Source: Caulobacter sp. Root655 (GTDB lineage Bacteria > Pseudomonadota > Alphaproteobacteria > Caulobacterales > Caulobacteraceae). Taken from it: a DNA stretch of 64,000 nucleotides. The notes under the pieces were generated by a model. The model saw only the letters and a list, made by a program, of their open reading frames with translations. It did no database searches and was not told the origin of the DNA. Shown in pieces: positions 53,415 through 62,660 of the stretch. Position numbers and translations under genes: made by a program. The first letter of the stretch is position 1, and every line of letters begins with the position of its first letter. The stretch lies in contig NZ_LMHC01000001.1 in assembly GCF_001427665.1 (NCBI RefSeq), positions 808,780 to 872,779 of the forward strand, given 5' to 3'.

Positions 53415-54995
53415 ATGACCGCTCCCCGCGTCCTCATCGCCGACAGCCTGTCCCCCGCCGCCGTCGCCATCTTCACCGCCCGCGGCGTCCAGGCCGACGT
53501 CAAGACCGGCCTCTCCAAGGCCGAACTGCTGGAAATCATCGGCGACTATGACGGCCTGGCCGTCCGTTCGGCCACCAAGGCCGACCCCGAGGTGATCGCC
53601 GCCGCCAAGAAGCTGAAGGTCATCGGCCGGGCCGGCATCGGCGTCGACAACGTCAACATCCCGGCCGCCACCGCCGCCGGCATCGTGGTGATGAACACCC
53701 CGTTCGGCAACTCGATCACCACCGCCGAGCACGCCATCGCCATGATGTTCGCCCTGGCCCGCCAACTGCCCGCCGCCGACGTCTCCACCCAGGCCGGCAA
53801 GTGGGAGAAGAACCGCTTCATGGGCGTGGAGCTGTACGCCAAGACCCTGGGCCTGATCGGGGCCGGCAACATCGGCGGCATCGTCGCCGACCGGGCGCTG
53901 GGCCTGAAGATGAAGGTCGTGGCCTACGACCCCTTCCTGTCGCCGGAACGCGCCATCGAGATCGGCGTCGAGAAGGTCGAGCTGGACGAGCTGCTGGCCC
54001 GCGCCGACGTCATCACCCTGCACACCCCGCTGACCGACAAGACCCGCAACATCCTGTCGGCGGACGCCCTGAAGAAGACCAAGAAGGGCGTGCTGATCGT
54101 CAATTGCGCCCGCGGCGGCCTGGTCGACGAGGTCGCCCTGCGCGAACTGCTCGACAGCGGCCATGTCGGCGGCGCCGGCTTCGACGTCTTCACCGAGGAG
54201 CCGGCCAAGGCCAACCCGCTGTTCGGTTCGGACAAGGTCGTGGCCACCCCGCACCTGGGCGCCAGCACCAACGAAGCCCAGGAGAACGTCGCCCTGCAAG
54301 TCGCCGAGCAGATGAGCGACTACCTGCTGACCGGCGCGGTGACCAACGCCCTCAACAGCCCGTCGATCAGCGCCGAGGAAGCCCCCAAGCTGAAGCCGTT
54401 CGTGGCCCTGGCCGAGAAGATCGGCGCCCTGGCCGGCCAGATGGTCGACTTCGGCATCCTGGCCATCGACATCGCCTACGAGGGCGAGGTGTCCAACCTC
54501 AACGTCAAGCCGATGACCTCGGCCGCCCTGGCCGGAATCCTCAAGCCGATGCTGGCCGAGATCAACATGGTCTCCGCGCCGGCCGTGGCCAAGGAACGCG
54601 GCATCACCGTCTCCGAGAGCCGCCAGGAGGTCAGCCCCACCTATGACAGCCTGATGCGCATCACCATCACCACCGAGAAGGGCAAGCGCGCCTTCGCCGG
54701 CACGGTGATCGCCGGCGCGCCGCGCATGGTCGAGGTCAAGGGCATGGAGCTGGACGCGGGCTTCTCGCCGGCCATGCTCTACATCAACAACCTCGACAAG
54801 CCGGGCTTCATCGGCGCCCTGGGCATGCTGCTGGGCGAGGCGGGCGTCAACATCGCCACCTTCAACCTGGGCCGGCTTTCCGCCGACGAGGACGCCATCG
54901 CCCTGGTCGGCGTCGACCAGGCCCCGGACGAGGTCCTGCTGGGCAAGATCCAGGCCCTGCCGCACGTCAAGGAAGCCCGCGCCCTGACGTTCTAG
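53415..54995 (+). CDS. serA: D-3-phosphoglycerate dehydrogenase
   Basis: A 526-residue long-form enzyme for the first step of serine synthesis. It has the NAD-binding motif GLIGAGNIGGIVADRALG (about 145-162), catalytic Arg in NCARGGLVDE, Glu and His in ATPHLGAST, the intervening ASB domain (about 310-440) and a C-terminal ACT domain (MLYINNLDKPGFIGALGMLL...), through which serine inhibits related enzymes. The ATG at 53415 follows AAGGAAC; longer starts fall in the repeat leader. Confidence 0.96.
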   Translation: MTAPRVLIADSLSPAAVAIFTARGVQADVKTGLSKAELLEIIGDYDGLAVRSATKADPEVIAAAKKLKVIGRAGIGVDNVNIPAATAAGIVVMNTPFGNSITTAEHAIAMMFALARQLPAADVSTQAGKWEKNRFMGVELYAKTLGLIGAGNIGGIVADRALGLKMKVVAYDPFLSPERAIEIGVEKVELDELLARADVITLHTPLTDKTRNILSADALKKTKKGVLIVNCARGGLVDEVALRELLDSGHVGGAGFDVFTEEPAKANPLFGSDKVVATPHLGASTNEAQENVALQVAEQMSDYLLTGAVTNALNSPSISAEEAPKLKPFVALAEKIGALAGQMVDFGILAIDIAYEGEVSNLNVKPMTSAALAGILKPMLAEINMVSAPAVAKERGITVSESRQEVSPTYDSLMRITITTEKGKRAFAGTVIAGAPRMVEVKGMELDAGFSPAMLYINNLDKPGFIGALGMLLGEAGVNIATFNLGRLSADEDAIALVGVDQAPDEVLLGKIQALPHVKEARALTF

Positions 54996-55015
54996 GACCC
55001 GGATCCTTCTCGGTC

Positions 55016-55041
55016 GGGGACAGGCGCATGCGCCTGTCCCC
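55016..55041. repeat. Family D palindrome after serA
   Basis: Perfect 26-bp palindrome (GGGGACAGGCGCA joined to its reverse complement), 20 bases after the serA stop. It probably serves as a terminator. Confidence 0.85.
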
Positions 55042-55161
55042 AGCCAAGTCCGCATTCGCAGATTCCGTGCAGAGACGAAGCGGAAGTCGAGCAGGCCTCG
55101 GAACGCCGTTCCCAAGCCGCGCCGCAGCGGCTAGTCGGGACCGTCACCCTCAGGAGTCCGC

Positions 55162-55524
55162 ATGCCGCCTCGCGTCCGCCGCAAGATCAATCGCCTGGTC
55201 TTCGCCGTCTTCGTGGCCGCTTCGGCCTTCGCCCTGTGGCGGGCCCTTGTTCCGGGCGACGACAGCGTCGGCCTGATCCCCTGGGACAAGGCCAAGCACT
55301 TCATCGTCTTCTACGTGCTGGCGACCCTGGCCAGCCTGGCTCTGCCGCGCAGCCGCCTGTGGCGCATCGGCCTGGTGGTGCTGGCCTTCGGCGGCCTGAT
55401 CGAGATTTTGCAGGGCCTGCCGATCATCGGCCGCGACGCCTCGTGGTTCGACCTGCTGGCCGACGCCTGCGGCATCTGCGCGGCGTTCGGGCCGATGGTG
55501 CTGACACAGTGGCGGGAGCGGTAG
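55162..55524 (+). CDS. VanZ-like membrane protein
   Basis: A 120-residue protein with four membrane helices (about 10-27, 45-60, 66-84, 99-115). The DKAKHFIVFYVLATLASL and FGGLIEILQGLPIIGRDASWFDLLADACG segments match the VanZ-like domain. VanZ is tied to teicoplanin resistance in Gram-positives; its role in proteobacteria is unknown. The stop lies seven bases from the stop of the convergent kinase-like gene. Confidence 0.75.
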   Translation: MPPRVRRKINRLVFAVFVAASAFALWRALVPGDDSVGLIPWDKAKHFIVFYVLATLASLALPRSRLWRIGLVVLAFGGLIEILQGLPIIGRDASWFDLLADACGICAAFGPMVLTQWRER

Positions 55525-55531
55525 GCGGACC

Positions 55532-57082
55532 CTAGGCCGCCGCTTCGGCTTCGTCGTCCTCGCCGCCGAGCAGGGCGCTGAGCACCACGGCCAGGCGCTC
55601 GGGCTTGATCGGCTTTTCGACCACGTCCTGCATTCCGGCGGCGATATAGGTCTGGACGTCGGCCGGATCGGCGTTGGCGGTCAGGGCGACGATCGGCGCC
55701 GAGCCGGCGCGGCCGGGCAGTTCGCGGATGGCGCGGGTGGCGGTGATTCCGTCCATGCGCGGCATCTTGATGTCCATCAGGATCAGGTCGAACCGCCCCG
55801 AACGGGCCGCCTCGACCGCCTCGATCCCGTCGACCACCTGTTCGGAGGTGCAGTCGAACATCTCGCACAGGGCCTCGGCGACCATGCGGTTGGTGGCGTT
55901 GTCGTCGACGATCAGGATGTGGGCCGAGCGGGCGTCCAGGGTCGGGGCCGCGTGACGGTCGTCGGCCAGGCTGGCGGTCGGGGCCACCAGCGAGAATTGC
56001 AGGGTCAGGCCGGCGCCCAGATTGGCCTCGGCCTTCAGCGGGCCGCCCATGGCGCGGGTCAGGCTGTGGGCCAGGGCCATGCCGACGCCCAGGGCCAGTT
56101 CGCTGCGGTCCTCGATGCGCGCCGCGCCCAGCGGGTCGAACACCCGGGCCAGGCGGTCCCGCGGCGAGCCGCCGGTGTTGTCGCGCACGCGGCCTTCCAG
56201 CCGCAGCCCGCCCTCGACGCCGCGGGCCTTGAGGCTGGCCTCGATGACGCCGCGGCCGCTGGACAGGGCGCTGTCGATCAGGGCGTCGAACACCTGCAGC
56301 ACCCGGTTGGCGTCGATCAGGGCCGTGGCCTCGGGGTCGCCGTCATAGGAGAACAGCAGGGTCGAGCCGCCCTCGGCGGCGCGGGCGCTCCAGCGCGCCT
56401 CGACGGCGTCGCTGAGGTCGCGCAGCAGGGACGGGGCCAGGTCGAGCACCAGGTCGCCCACGGCGGCGCGGCGCAGGTCCATGGCGCGGCCGAGCACGGC
56501 GCTCATGTCGCGGCTGGTCTCGCCGATGGCGCGGACATAAGCGCTGGCGTCGGGCGTCAGGCGCGACTGCTCCAGCCGTTCGGTGAAGGCCAGCACGCCT
56601 TCCAGGTGGTGGCCGATGTCGGTGGCCATGCGCTCGACCAGGGCCATGGCCTCGCCGGCTTCGCGCTGCTTGCGGCGGTGCGAGCTCAGCAGCGAGGTCA
56701 GGCCGCCGACTCCGACATAGTCCCCGGCCTCGTCCACGGCGATGAAGGCGCTGCGGAACACCGGGATGGCGCTCTGCGAGATGCGTTCGACCAAGGCGTC
56801 GGGGTCGAGGTCCAGGGCGACGACGCGCGGCCCCAGGTCCATCACCTCGACGATCGAGCGCGGGCCCAGGGTGTCGGCGGCGACGGCCATCTGGCCCAGC
56901 ATCACGTCGCGATAGACCAGGCCCACGGGCTTGCCCTTCTCGACCACGGCCAGCGCGGCGATGTGCGGTTCGGCGAGGAAGATCGCCCGGACGTCGGCGC
57001 ATGGCGTCGTCGGGTCGATCGGGGCTCGGCGGTCGATAAGGCGGGCGAGCGTGTCCATGCGGCCGTTCGGGCAGGCGTCCAT
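55532..57082 (-). CDS. Hybrid histidine kinase-like protein with degenerate ATPase domain
   Basis: A 516-residue cytosolic protein. Residues about 15-150 contain a CBS-like pair (FLAEPHIAALAVVEKGKPVGLVYRDVML). The DHp helix includes MATDIGHHLEGVLAFTERL with a possible His. The ATPase region lacks the N-box Asn (VLQVFDALIDSAL) and has a poor G1 box (RDNTGGSP), though G2 (LGVGMALAHSL) remains. The receiver is intact (VDDNATN, LMDIKMPRMDG, EKPIKPE). It may work as a phosphorelay or scaffold rather than a kinase. The ATG at 57082 follows AGGATC. Confidence 0.75.
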   Translation of the reverse strand: MDACPNGRMDTLARLIDRRAPIDPTTPCADVRAIFLAEPHIAALAVVEKGKPVGLVYRDVMLGQMAVAADTLGPRSIVEVMDLGPRVVALDLDPDALVERISQSAIPVFRSAFIAVDEAGDYVGVGGLTSLLSSHRRKQREAGEAMALVERMATDIGHHLEGVLAFTERLEQSRLTPDASAYVRAIGETSRDMSAVLGRAMDLRRAAVGDLVLDLAPSLLRDLSDAVEARWSARAAEGGSTLLFSYDGDPEATALIDANRVLQVFDALIDSALSSGRGVIEASLKARGVEGGLRLEGRVRDNTGGSPRDRLARVFDPLGAARIEDRSELALGVGMALAHSLTRAMGGPLKAEANLGAGLTLQFSLVAPTASLADDRHAAPTLDARSAHILIVDDNATNRMVAEALCEMFDCTSEQVVDGIEAVEAARSGRFDLILMDIKMPRMDGITATRAIRELPGRAGSAPIVALTANADPADVQTYIAAGMQDVVEKPIKPERLAVVLSALLGGEDDEAEAAA

Positions 57083-57176
57083 TGGGATCCTACCTTGGCC
57101 TGATTGGCGTTGCGGAGTCGTAAATGGCCAAACGACTTTCCCTTTTCCGGGTGGGACGAAAGGTCGCGCACGCGAA

Positions 57177-57204
57177 GAGGGCGGCGGATCGCTCCGCCGC
57201 CCTC
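57177..57204 (-). terminator. GC-rich hairpin after the TonB receptor gene
   Basis: GAGGGCGGCGGA and TCCGCCGCCCTC form a 12-bp perfect stem with a four-base loop about 57 bases after the receptor stop. There is no strong T-run on the minus strand, so the role as terminator is likely but unproven. Confidence 0.6.
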
Positions 57205-57222
57205 CCTGGTGGTGTCCAGACT

Positions 57223-57248
57223 GGGGACAGGCGCATGCGCCTGTCCCC
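57223..57248. repeat. Family D palindrome after the TonB receptor gene
   Basis: Perfect 26-bp palindrome with GGGGACAGGCGCA arms, 12 bases past the receptor stop codon. Confidence 0.85.
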
Positions 57249-57260
57249 AATCGAGTTGAC

Positions 57261-60083
57261 CTAGAACGACTTGGTCAGGCTGACGCCGTAGAGGCGCGGT
57301 TCCAGCGTGATCAGGTTGGTGAACAGGCCCGAGCTGTCGTCGGTGGTGTAGGCGTCGGTGATCGGCGTCTTGTTGCTCAGGTTCTTGACGTAGGCGTCGA
57401 TCTGCAGACCCCAGTCGGGCTTTTCGACCTTCAGGGTGATGTTGGCGTTGTTCCACGATTTCAGTTGGTCATAGGCGGTGTTGTAGACCCGCGTGTACTG
57501 CTTGCTCTGGCGGTAATAGTCGCCGCGCAGGGTGGCCGACCAGCCGTCGGCGAAGTCCCAGGTGTATTGGGCGCCGACCGAGGTGGTCCAATGCGGCGAG
57601 TTGGGCAGTTCGTTGCCGCCCAGATTCGCCGCCGTGCCCTCGATCGAATAGCCCGGGCCGTAGTTGAACAGGCCCGTGGCGTTGGCCAGGAAGGCCGCCG
57701 TGCCGGCCGGCAGGCCCGCGCCGCCCGCCGCGGCGGGGGTTTGCAGGAAGGCCTGGTAGACCGCCGCGCCGCCGCAGGCGAACGGGATGGTGGCCCCCGC
57801 GCCAGCCGCGATGATCGTCGCCACCCCGGCGGTGGTCAGCACGCAGTTGGAGCCGACCGCGACGTTGGGCAGGCTGGGGCCCGCCTTGACCACGGTGTAG
57901 AGCGGGTTGCTCTGCGTGCGGTTCATGGTGTCGATGGACGAGACGCCGCTGGCGATCTTGGTGTGCAGATAGCCGACGTTGGCGTTGAGCTTCAGGTTGT
58001 GGACCGGCGACCAGACCGACTCCAGTTCCAGGCCGTAGACCGTGGCGTTGACGTTCTCGTTGACCGAGGTGCGGTTGACGATCTTGGAGATCTGGTAGCC
58101 CTGATAGTCATAGTAGAAGCCGGTGGCGTTCAGCATCACGCTGCCGCCCATCAGGGTGTTCTTCGATCCCAGCTCGAAGGCGTTGACGAATTCCGGGTCG
58201 AACTGCGGCTTGACGCTGGCCGAGCCGGCCGCCGCGGGCGGGTTGGAGCCGCCGCCCTTGTAGCCCTTGGAATAGAAGGCGTAGAGCAGGTTGTCGTCGG
58301 TCAGCTTGTAGTCGAAGCCGAAGCGGCCGGTCAGTTCGTCGAAGACCGACTTTTCTTCCGGCGTCGTCGTGCTCTGCTTCAGGCCGATGCCTGGCGACAG
58401 CAGGACGGTGTCGTAGACCTGCAGGCGCTTGTCGTCGTGGGTGCGGCGCAGGCCCAGGGTGAACTTCAGTTTCTCGTTGGCCTGCCAGTACAGCTCGCCG
58501 AAGATGGCGTTCGACTTCAGGTGATAGGGCGAGCGGTTGTCATAATAGTTGTGGCCGCTGCCGTCCGGGGTGGCGTTCGGGTCGATGCCGATACAGCTGG
58601 TCGGCAGGGTCACCGGGTTGCAGTTGGGATTGCCGGTCCGCTGGAAGTTCAGGGCCAGGGCCGACAGGGTCAGCGAGTTGCCGATCACGTAGTAGTCGGT
58701 GGTGGTCTTGTAGTCGAAATAGATGCCGCCGATGTTGAAGTTCAGCGGACCGTCGAAGGCCGACTGCAGGCGGAACTCCTGGCTGAACTGCTTGGAGTTG
58801 CCCGACGACACGTCGAGCGTCGTGAACTTGTTGGTCGTGCCGACCTGCGGGTCGGTGAAGAAGCCGCCGGGGGTCAGGCCCGTGCTGTTGAACGGCACGG
58901 TCGAGACGTTCCGATTGTAGTCCAGCTTCGTATAGACCTTGCCCTTGCTGTACGAGGTCATGGCCGTGAAGGTCAGGTTCTCGGTCAGGTCGTAGGCCAG
59001 GTTGAACTGGTAGATGTCCGACTTCGACTGGTAGATCGGGTCGAACAGCGACTCGATTTCGCGCAGGTTGCGGCTGGTGGTGTCGCCGGCGTTGGCGTCG
59101 CCGCTGGTGAAGCCGAAGATGTTGCCCAGTTCGCCGGTCAGGGTGCCCGAGGTGTTGACCGTGCCGTAGGCGCTGTCGCCGTACAGCGAGGCGGACAGGC
59201 AGCCCTGGGACAGGAAGCGCCGCGCCACGCCGCTGGGTACGCCGCCGACCGTGGCCGGGCCGAGGTCCTTGGTGCAGAGCTGCTTGCCGACGCGGGAGCG
59301 GCTGTCGTCCTCGTCGAAGTGCTCCCACATGAAGTTGGTGCGCAGCGACTCGATCGGGTTGAACATCACCGACACGCGGGTCGAATAGAGCTCGCGGTCG
59401 TCGACCTTGTGGCTGTTGAAGGTGTTGGTGGCGAAGCCGTCGCGCTTCAGGTAGTTGCCCGCCACCCGGACGGCCAGCTTGTCGCCGAAGATCGGCATGT
59501 TGATCATGCCGCGCAGCTTCTGGGTGCCGTAGTTGCCGACCTCGGCGCGGATGTTGGCCTCGAACTCGTCGGTCGGCTTGGCGGTGATGATGTTGACCAC
59601 GCCGCCGGTGGCGTTGCGGCCGTACAGCGTGCCTTGCGGGCCGCGCAGCACTTCGACGCGCTCCACGTCGAAGAACTCGGCGTCGAACAGGTTGCCCGAC
59701 TGCAGGGGCGCGTTGTTCTCATGGACGCCGACGCCGCCATCGGTCGAGACGCCGACGGCCTTGTTGCCGATGCCGCGGATCGCGAAGTTGAAGCTGTTGG
59801 TGAAGTTGCCCTTGGCGAAGCTGACGTTCGGGATGGCCTGCATCAGGTTGGGGCCGCCGTCGATCTTCTGCGCTTCCAGGGTGTCCTGGCTGAAGGCGGA
59901 GACCGCGATCGGCACGTCCTGAAGGGCTTCCTCCTTCTTCTGAGCGGTGACGACCAGTTCCTCGAGCACGTTGCCCCCGCCTTGTGGGGCGGTCTGGGCG
60001 AAGGCTGGGGCGGCGACGGCTGCGAGCACGGCCGCCGAAGCGCCCATGGCCAGCAGGCTCCGCATACGCAGAGATTGCGACAT
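57261..60083 (-). CDS. TonB-dependent outer-membrane receptor
   Basis: A 940-residue outer-membrane transporter. After a signal peptide (ending APAFAQTAP, about residue 30) comes a TonB-box-like ELVVTAQKKEEALQDVP, the plug domain (about 50-165: AIRGIGNKAVGVSTDGGVG, RVEVLRGPQGTLYGRNATGG), and a long 22-strand barrel ending in aromatic YGVSLTKSF. The plug and insert patterns are like the broad-range Caulobacterales receptors for sugars, phenolics or metals; the ligand is not clear. The ATG at 60083 follows GGGAGGG. No TonB or ExbBD gene adjoins. Confidence 0.92.
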   Translation of the reverse strand: MSQSLRMRSLLAMGASAAVLAAVAAPAFAQTAPQGGGNVLEELVVTAQKKEEALQDVPIAVSAFSQDTLEAQKIDGGPNLMQAIPNVSFAKGNFTNSFNFAIRGIGNKAVGVSTDGGVGVHENNAPLQSGNLFDAEFFDVERVEVLRGPQGTLYGRNATGGVVNIITAKPTDEFEANIRAEVGNYGTQKLRGMINMPIFGDKLAVRVAGNYLKRDGFATNTFNSHKVDDRELYSTRVSVMFNPIESLRTNFMWEHFDEDDSRSRVGKQLCTKDLGPATVGGVPSGVARRFLSQGCLSASLYGDSAYGTVNTSGTLTGELGNIFGFTSGDANAGDTTSRNLREIESLFDPIYQSKSDIYQFNLAYDLTENLTFTAMTSYSKGKVYTKLDYNRNVSTVPFNSTGLTPGGFFTDPQVGTTNKFTTLDVSSGNSKQFSQEFRLQSAFDGPLNFNIGGIYFDYKTTTDYYVIGNSLTLSALALNFQRTGNPNCNPVTLPTSCIGIDPNATPDGSGHNYYDNRSPYHLKSNAIFGELYWQANEKLKFTLGLRRTHDDKRLQVYDTVLLSPGIGLKQSTTTPEEKSVFDELTGRFGFDYKLTDDNLLYAFYSKGYKGGGSNPPAAAGSASVKPQFDPEFVNAFELGSKNTLMGGSVMLNATGFYYDYQGYQISKIVNRTSVNENVNATVYGLELESVWSPVHNLKLNANVGYLHTKIASGVSSIDTMNRTQSNPLYTVVKAGPSLPNVAVGSNCVLTTAGVATIIAAGAGATIPFACGGAAVYQAFLQTPAAAGGAGLPAGTAAFLANATGLFNYGPGYSIEGTAANLGGNELPNSPHWTTSVGAQYTWDFADGWSATLRGDYYRQSKQYTRVYNTAYDQLKSWNNANITLKVEKPDWGLQIDAYVKNLSNKTPITDAYTTDDSSGLFTNLITLEPRLYGVSLTKSF

Positions 60084-60609
60084 TCTATTCCCTCCCTGGA
60101 CGTCGCGGCTCCTTATGACGGATCCTGCGGACGTCGCGTTGTTTCCTCGGCGCCATACTTTTGTGCACCACGCGGGGTGTACGGCAAACCCTTCGCAGCA
60201 TAAACGGATTGCATACTTGGTAACTTGGCCTGTCAACCGGCCTTGGCGTAAGTAATCATCGATAGGTTACGCCTTTTCACTTTACCTAAGGTCACATTCA
60301 CCTGAGGCGGGTAAGTTTTCGGAGAAATTAGAAAAGAGGGTTCGGCGCCTGACGTTGCGTCAAGCGTGGATCCGGGCCCCGATCCCGTGCGTGGACTAGG
60401 CTCACGCGCCATCCATACTGTCCTATTCGCGCTGAAGGTACAGTCCAAATATCGGCGTTCGAAACGATTGTTTCACACGTGATGAGCCGGGGACACACAC
60501 ACTCATGGCGGGACCTGCGCGAGCCCGGCCGGGGCCTTGCCGTGAGCGCGTGTGTCGCCATCGGCGTCCCCCACGTGCCAATCCCGGCGGCCTCGTGTAG
60601 AGAGGGGCC
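60084..60609. other. Divergent leader between the TonB receptor and queC
   Basis: A 526-bp stretch without a protein gene. It holds a sigma70-like promoter for the receptor (60208-60236) and the dyad GAAACGATTGTTTC (60461-60474). Base composition is lower in GC than its surroundings in 60240-60330. I see no riboswitch; a preQ1 aptamer was looked for upstream of queC and not found. Confidence 0.5.
60208..60236 (-). promoter_or_regulatory. Sigma70-type promoter for the TonB receptor
   Basis: On the minus strand TTGACA (60236-60231), 17 bases, then TGCAAT (60213-60208). The -35 box is perfect and the -10 box has four of six consensus bases. The predicted leader is about 120 nt. Confidence 0.45.
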
Positions 60610-61371
60610 ATGTCCACCTTCCAAGTTTCCGCGGCTTCCGGCGCTTCGCCTGGAGCGCGCCCCGACGCCGCCCTGGTGCTGTTCTCCGGCGGCCAGGACA
60701 GCAGCGTCTGCCTGGCCTGGGCCCTGGAGCGCTACGCCCGGGTCGAGACCGTCGGCTTCGACTACGGCCAGCGCCATGTCATCGAGATGCAGGCCCGGGT
60801 CGCCGTGCGCCACCAGATGGCCGAGCGCTTCCCGCACTGGGCCGACCGGCTGGGCGAGGATCACGTGCTGGACCTCAAGGGTTTCGGCGCGGTGGCCCAG
60901 TCGGCCCTGACCGCCGACGTCGCCATCGAGATGACCGAGCGCGGCCTGCCCTCGACCTTCGTGCCCGGCCGCAACCTGGTGTTCCTGATCTACGCCGCCG
61001 CCCTGGCCGATCGCCGGGGCCTGGGGGCTCTGGTCGGTGGCATGTGCGAGACCGACTTCTCGGGCTATCCCGACTGCCGCCGCGACACCCTGGACGCCAT
61101 GCAGAGCGCCCTGAACCTGGGCATGGACCGCGACTTCGTCATCGAGACCCCGCTGATGAAGCTGACGAAAGCGCAGACCTGGGCTCTGGCCAAACAGCTG
61201 GGCGGCGAGGACCTGGTCGACCTGATCGTGGTCGAGAGCCACACCTGCTACCAGGGCGAACGCGGCGAACTGCACGCCTGGGGGCATGGGTGCGGGGAAT
61301 GCCCCGCGTGCGAGCTGCGCCAGCGGGGGTATGAGGAATGGGACGCAAGCGGGCGTCTTGAACTCGCATGA
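60610..61371 (+). CDS. queC: 7-Cyano-7-deazaguanine synthase
   Basis: A 253-residue ATP-dependent enzyme that turns CDG into preQ0 for queuosine tRNA modification. The P-loop is [16 protein letters not shown] (about 22-37), with [10 protein letters not shown], and the zinc site has four cysteines late in the protein: HTCYQGERG, then [14 protein letters not shown]. It is followed by queE and queD, the upstream steps of the same pathway. GAGAGGGG precedes the ATG. Confidence 0.95.
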   Translation: MSTFQVSAASGASPGARPDAALVLFSGGQDSSVCLAWALERYARVETVGFDYGQRHVIEMQARVAVRHQMAERFPHWADRLGEDHVLDLKGFGAVAQSALTADVAIEMTERGLPSTFVPGRNLVFLIYAAALADRRGLGALVGGMCETDFSGYPDCRRDTLDAMQSALNLGMDRDFVIETPLMKLTKAQTWALAKQLGGEDLVDLIVVESHTCYQGERGELHAWGHGCGECPACELRQRGYEEWDASGRLELA

Positions 61372-61386
61372 TCGTGCCTCATTTTT

Positions 61387-61471
61387 CCGTTTTCCCGGCG
61401 AAGGCCGGGACCCAGATTCATCCTGGGTGTCTCGTGGGTTTCACCTGGGCCCCGACCTTCGTCGGGGAAAC
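61387..61471. repeat. Family C inverted repeat between queC and queE
   Basis: CCGTTTTCCCGGCGAAGGCC and GACCTTCGTCGGGGAAACGG form the outer arms, like the copy at 16612. Inner arms are GGGACCCAGATTC and TTTCACCTGGGC. Confidence 0.75.
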
Positions 61472-61504
61472 GGGTTTGGGTTGGCTTGAGGTCGGCGCCG
61501 TTCG

Positions 61505-62137
61505 ATGACCTACTCCGTCAAGGAAATCTTCCTCACCCTGCAGGGCGAGGGCGGGCAGGCTGGTAAGGCGGCGGTGTTCTGCCGGTTCGCCGGCTGCAAC
61601 CTGTGGACCGGCCGTGAGCAGGATCGCGCCAAGGCCGTCTGCACGTTCTGCGACACCGACTTCGTGGGCACGGACGGCGAGGGCGGCGGCAAGTTCGCCA
61701 CGGCCGACCTGCTGGCCGAGGCGGTGGAAGCCGCCTGGACCGGTGGCCTCGACGACCGCCTGGTGGTCTGCACCGGCGGCGAGCCGCTGCTGCAGCTGGA
61801 CGCCGCCGCCATCGACGCCCTGCACGCCCGCGGCTTCATGATCGCGGTCGAGAGCAACGGCACGCTCGAAGCGCCCGAAGGAATCGACTGGGTCTGCGTC
61901 AGCCCCAAGGCCGACGCCCCCGTCGTCCAGACACGGGGGCAGGAGCTGAAGCTGGTCTACCCGCAGGACAAGGCCCTGCCGGAACGCTTCGCGACCCTGG
62001 ATTTCGAGCGTTTCTACCTGCAGCCGATGGACGGGCCGGACCGCGAGCGCAACACGCAATTGGCCGTCGCCTATTGCCTTTCGCACCCACAATGGCGTTT
62101 AAGCGTCCAGACGCACAAATATCTCGGCCTGCCCTGA
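61505..62137 (+). CDS. queE: 7-Carboxy-7-deazaguanine synthase
   Basis: A 210-residue radical-SAM enzyme that makes CDG from carboxytetrahydropterin. The first cysteine cluster CRFAGCNLWTG and the later CTFCDTDFVGTDG provide the iron-sulfur and SAM sites with a QueE-type insertion. VCTGGEPLLQLD and the final QTHKYLGLP are typical. The ATG at 61505 follows weak purines. It lies between queC and queD. Confidence 0.94.
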   Translation: MTYSVKEIFLTLQGEGGQAGKAAVFCRFAGCNLWTGREQDRAKAVCTFCDTDFVGTDGEGGGKFATADLLAEAVEAAWTGGLDDRLVVCTGGEPLLQLDAAAIDALHARGFMIAVESNGTLEAPEGIDWVCVSPKADAPVVQTRGQELKLVYPQDKALPERFATLDFERFYLQPMDGPDRERNTQLAVAYCLSHPQWRLSVQTHKYLGLP

Positions 62138-62210
62138 CGGATAAGGCGCTCGACCTGGTGACAGGGTCGAGCCGCTAGAGCCTCCCAGGCCTTGTCAAAA
62201 GAAGTACCTG

Positions 62211-62576
62211 ATGAAGCCCGTCTTCGAGATCACGAAGGCCGCGCATTTCGACGCGGCGCATTACATCGAGCAAGGTCCCGCCGACCATCGCTACCGCAAG
62301 CTGCACGGCCACTCGTTCAAGGTCGAGGCCAGCGTGCGCGGGACCATGCAGGTCGCCGGCTGGGTCGCCGACCTCGACGGCCTGGACGCGGCGCTGAAGG
62401 CGGTGGCCGCCGAGCTGGACCACGGCCTGCTCAACGACCGCCCCGGCCTGGAGAGCCCCACCCTGGAGCGCCTCTGCCTCTATTTCGCCGACCGCCTGAC
62501 GCCCCGGTTTCCGGGCCTGTCGCGCGTGGTGATCTCGCGCCCGACGATCGGCGAGAGCTGCGCGCTGGTGCTGTAG
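62211..62576 (+). CDS. queD: 6-Carboxytetrahydropterin synthase
   Basis: A 121-residue T-fold enzyme that makes carboxytetrahydropterin from dihydroneopterin triphosphate. Zinc ligands are in AAHFDAAHYIEQG and KLHGHSFKVEASV; the catalytic site includes the late Glu in PTLERLCLYF and PTIGESCAL. The pathway order here is queC, queE, queD; folE (step one) and queF are not in the window. Confidence 0.95.
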   Translation: MKPVFEITKAAHFDAAHYIEQGPADHRYRKLHGHSFKVEASVRGTMQVAGWVADLDGLDAALKAVAAELDHGLLNDRPGLESPTLERLCLYFADRLTPRFPGLSRVVISRPTIGESCALVL

Positions 62577-62580
62577 TTCA

Positions 62581-62601
62581 CCCTCTCCCTATGGGAGAGG
62601 G
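62581..62601. repeat. Solo tip hairpin of the DUF559 cassette family
   Basis: CCCTCTCCC and GGGAGAGGG with a three-base loop, four bases after the queD stop. It matches the tip hairpin of the DUF559 cassettes and may terminate queD. Confidence 0.7.
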
Positions 62602-62660
62602 TTTTCACGCGCGGTCTCGTGCCCTATCCCTACCGTCCATGACGCCGGGGAAAGCCGCGA

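Noticed and set aside
57083..57250. N-terminal extension of the kinase-like protein beginning in a palindrome
   Set aside because: It would translate the family D repeat and a terminator hairpin; AGGATC precedes the ATG at 57082.
57250..60203. About 1000-codon open frame on the plus strand opposite the TonB receptor
   Set aside because: High GC leaves the antisense frame open; its Val/Gly/Arg-rich sequence resembles no family, while the minus-strand receptor is clear.
60240..60609. preQ1 riboswitch upstream of queC
   Set aside because: No small hairpin with an A-rich pairing tail of the preQ1-I type was found.
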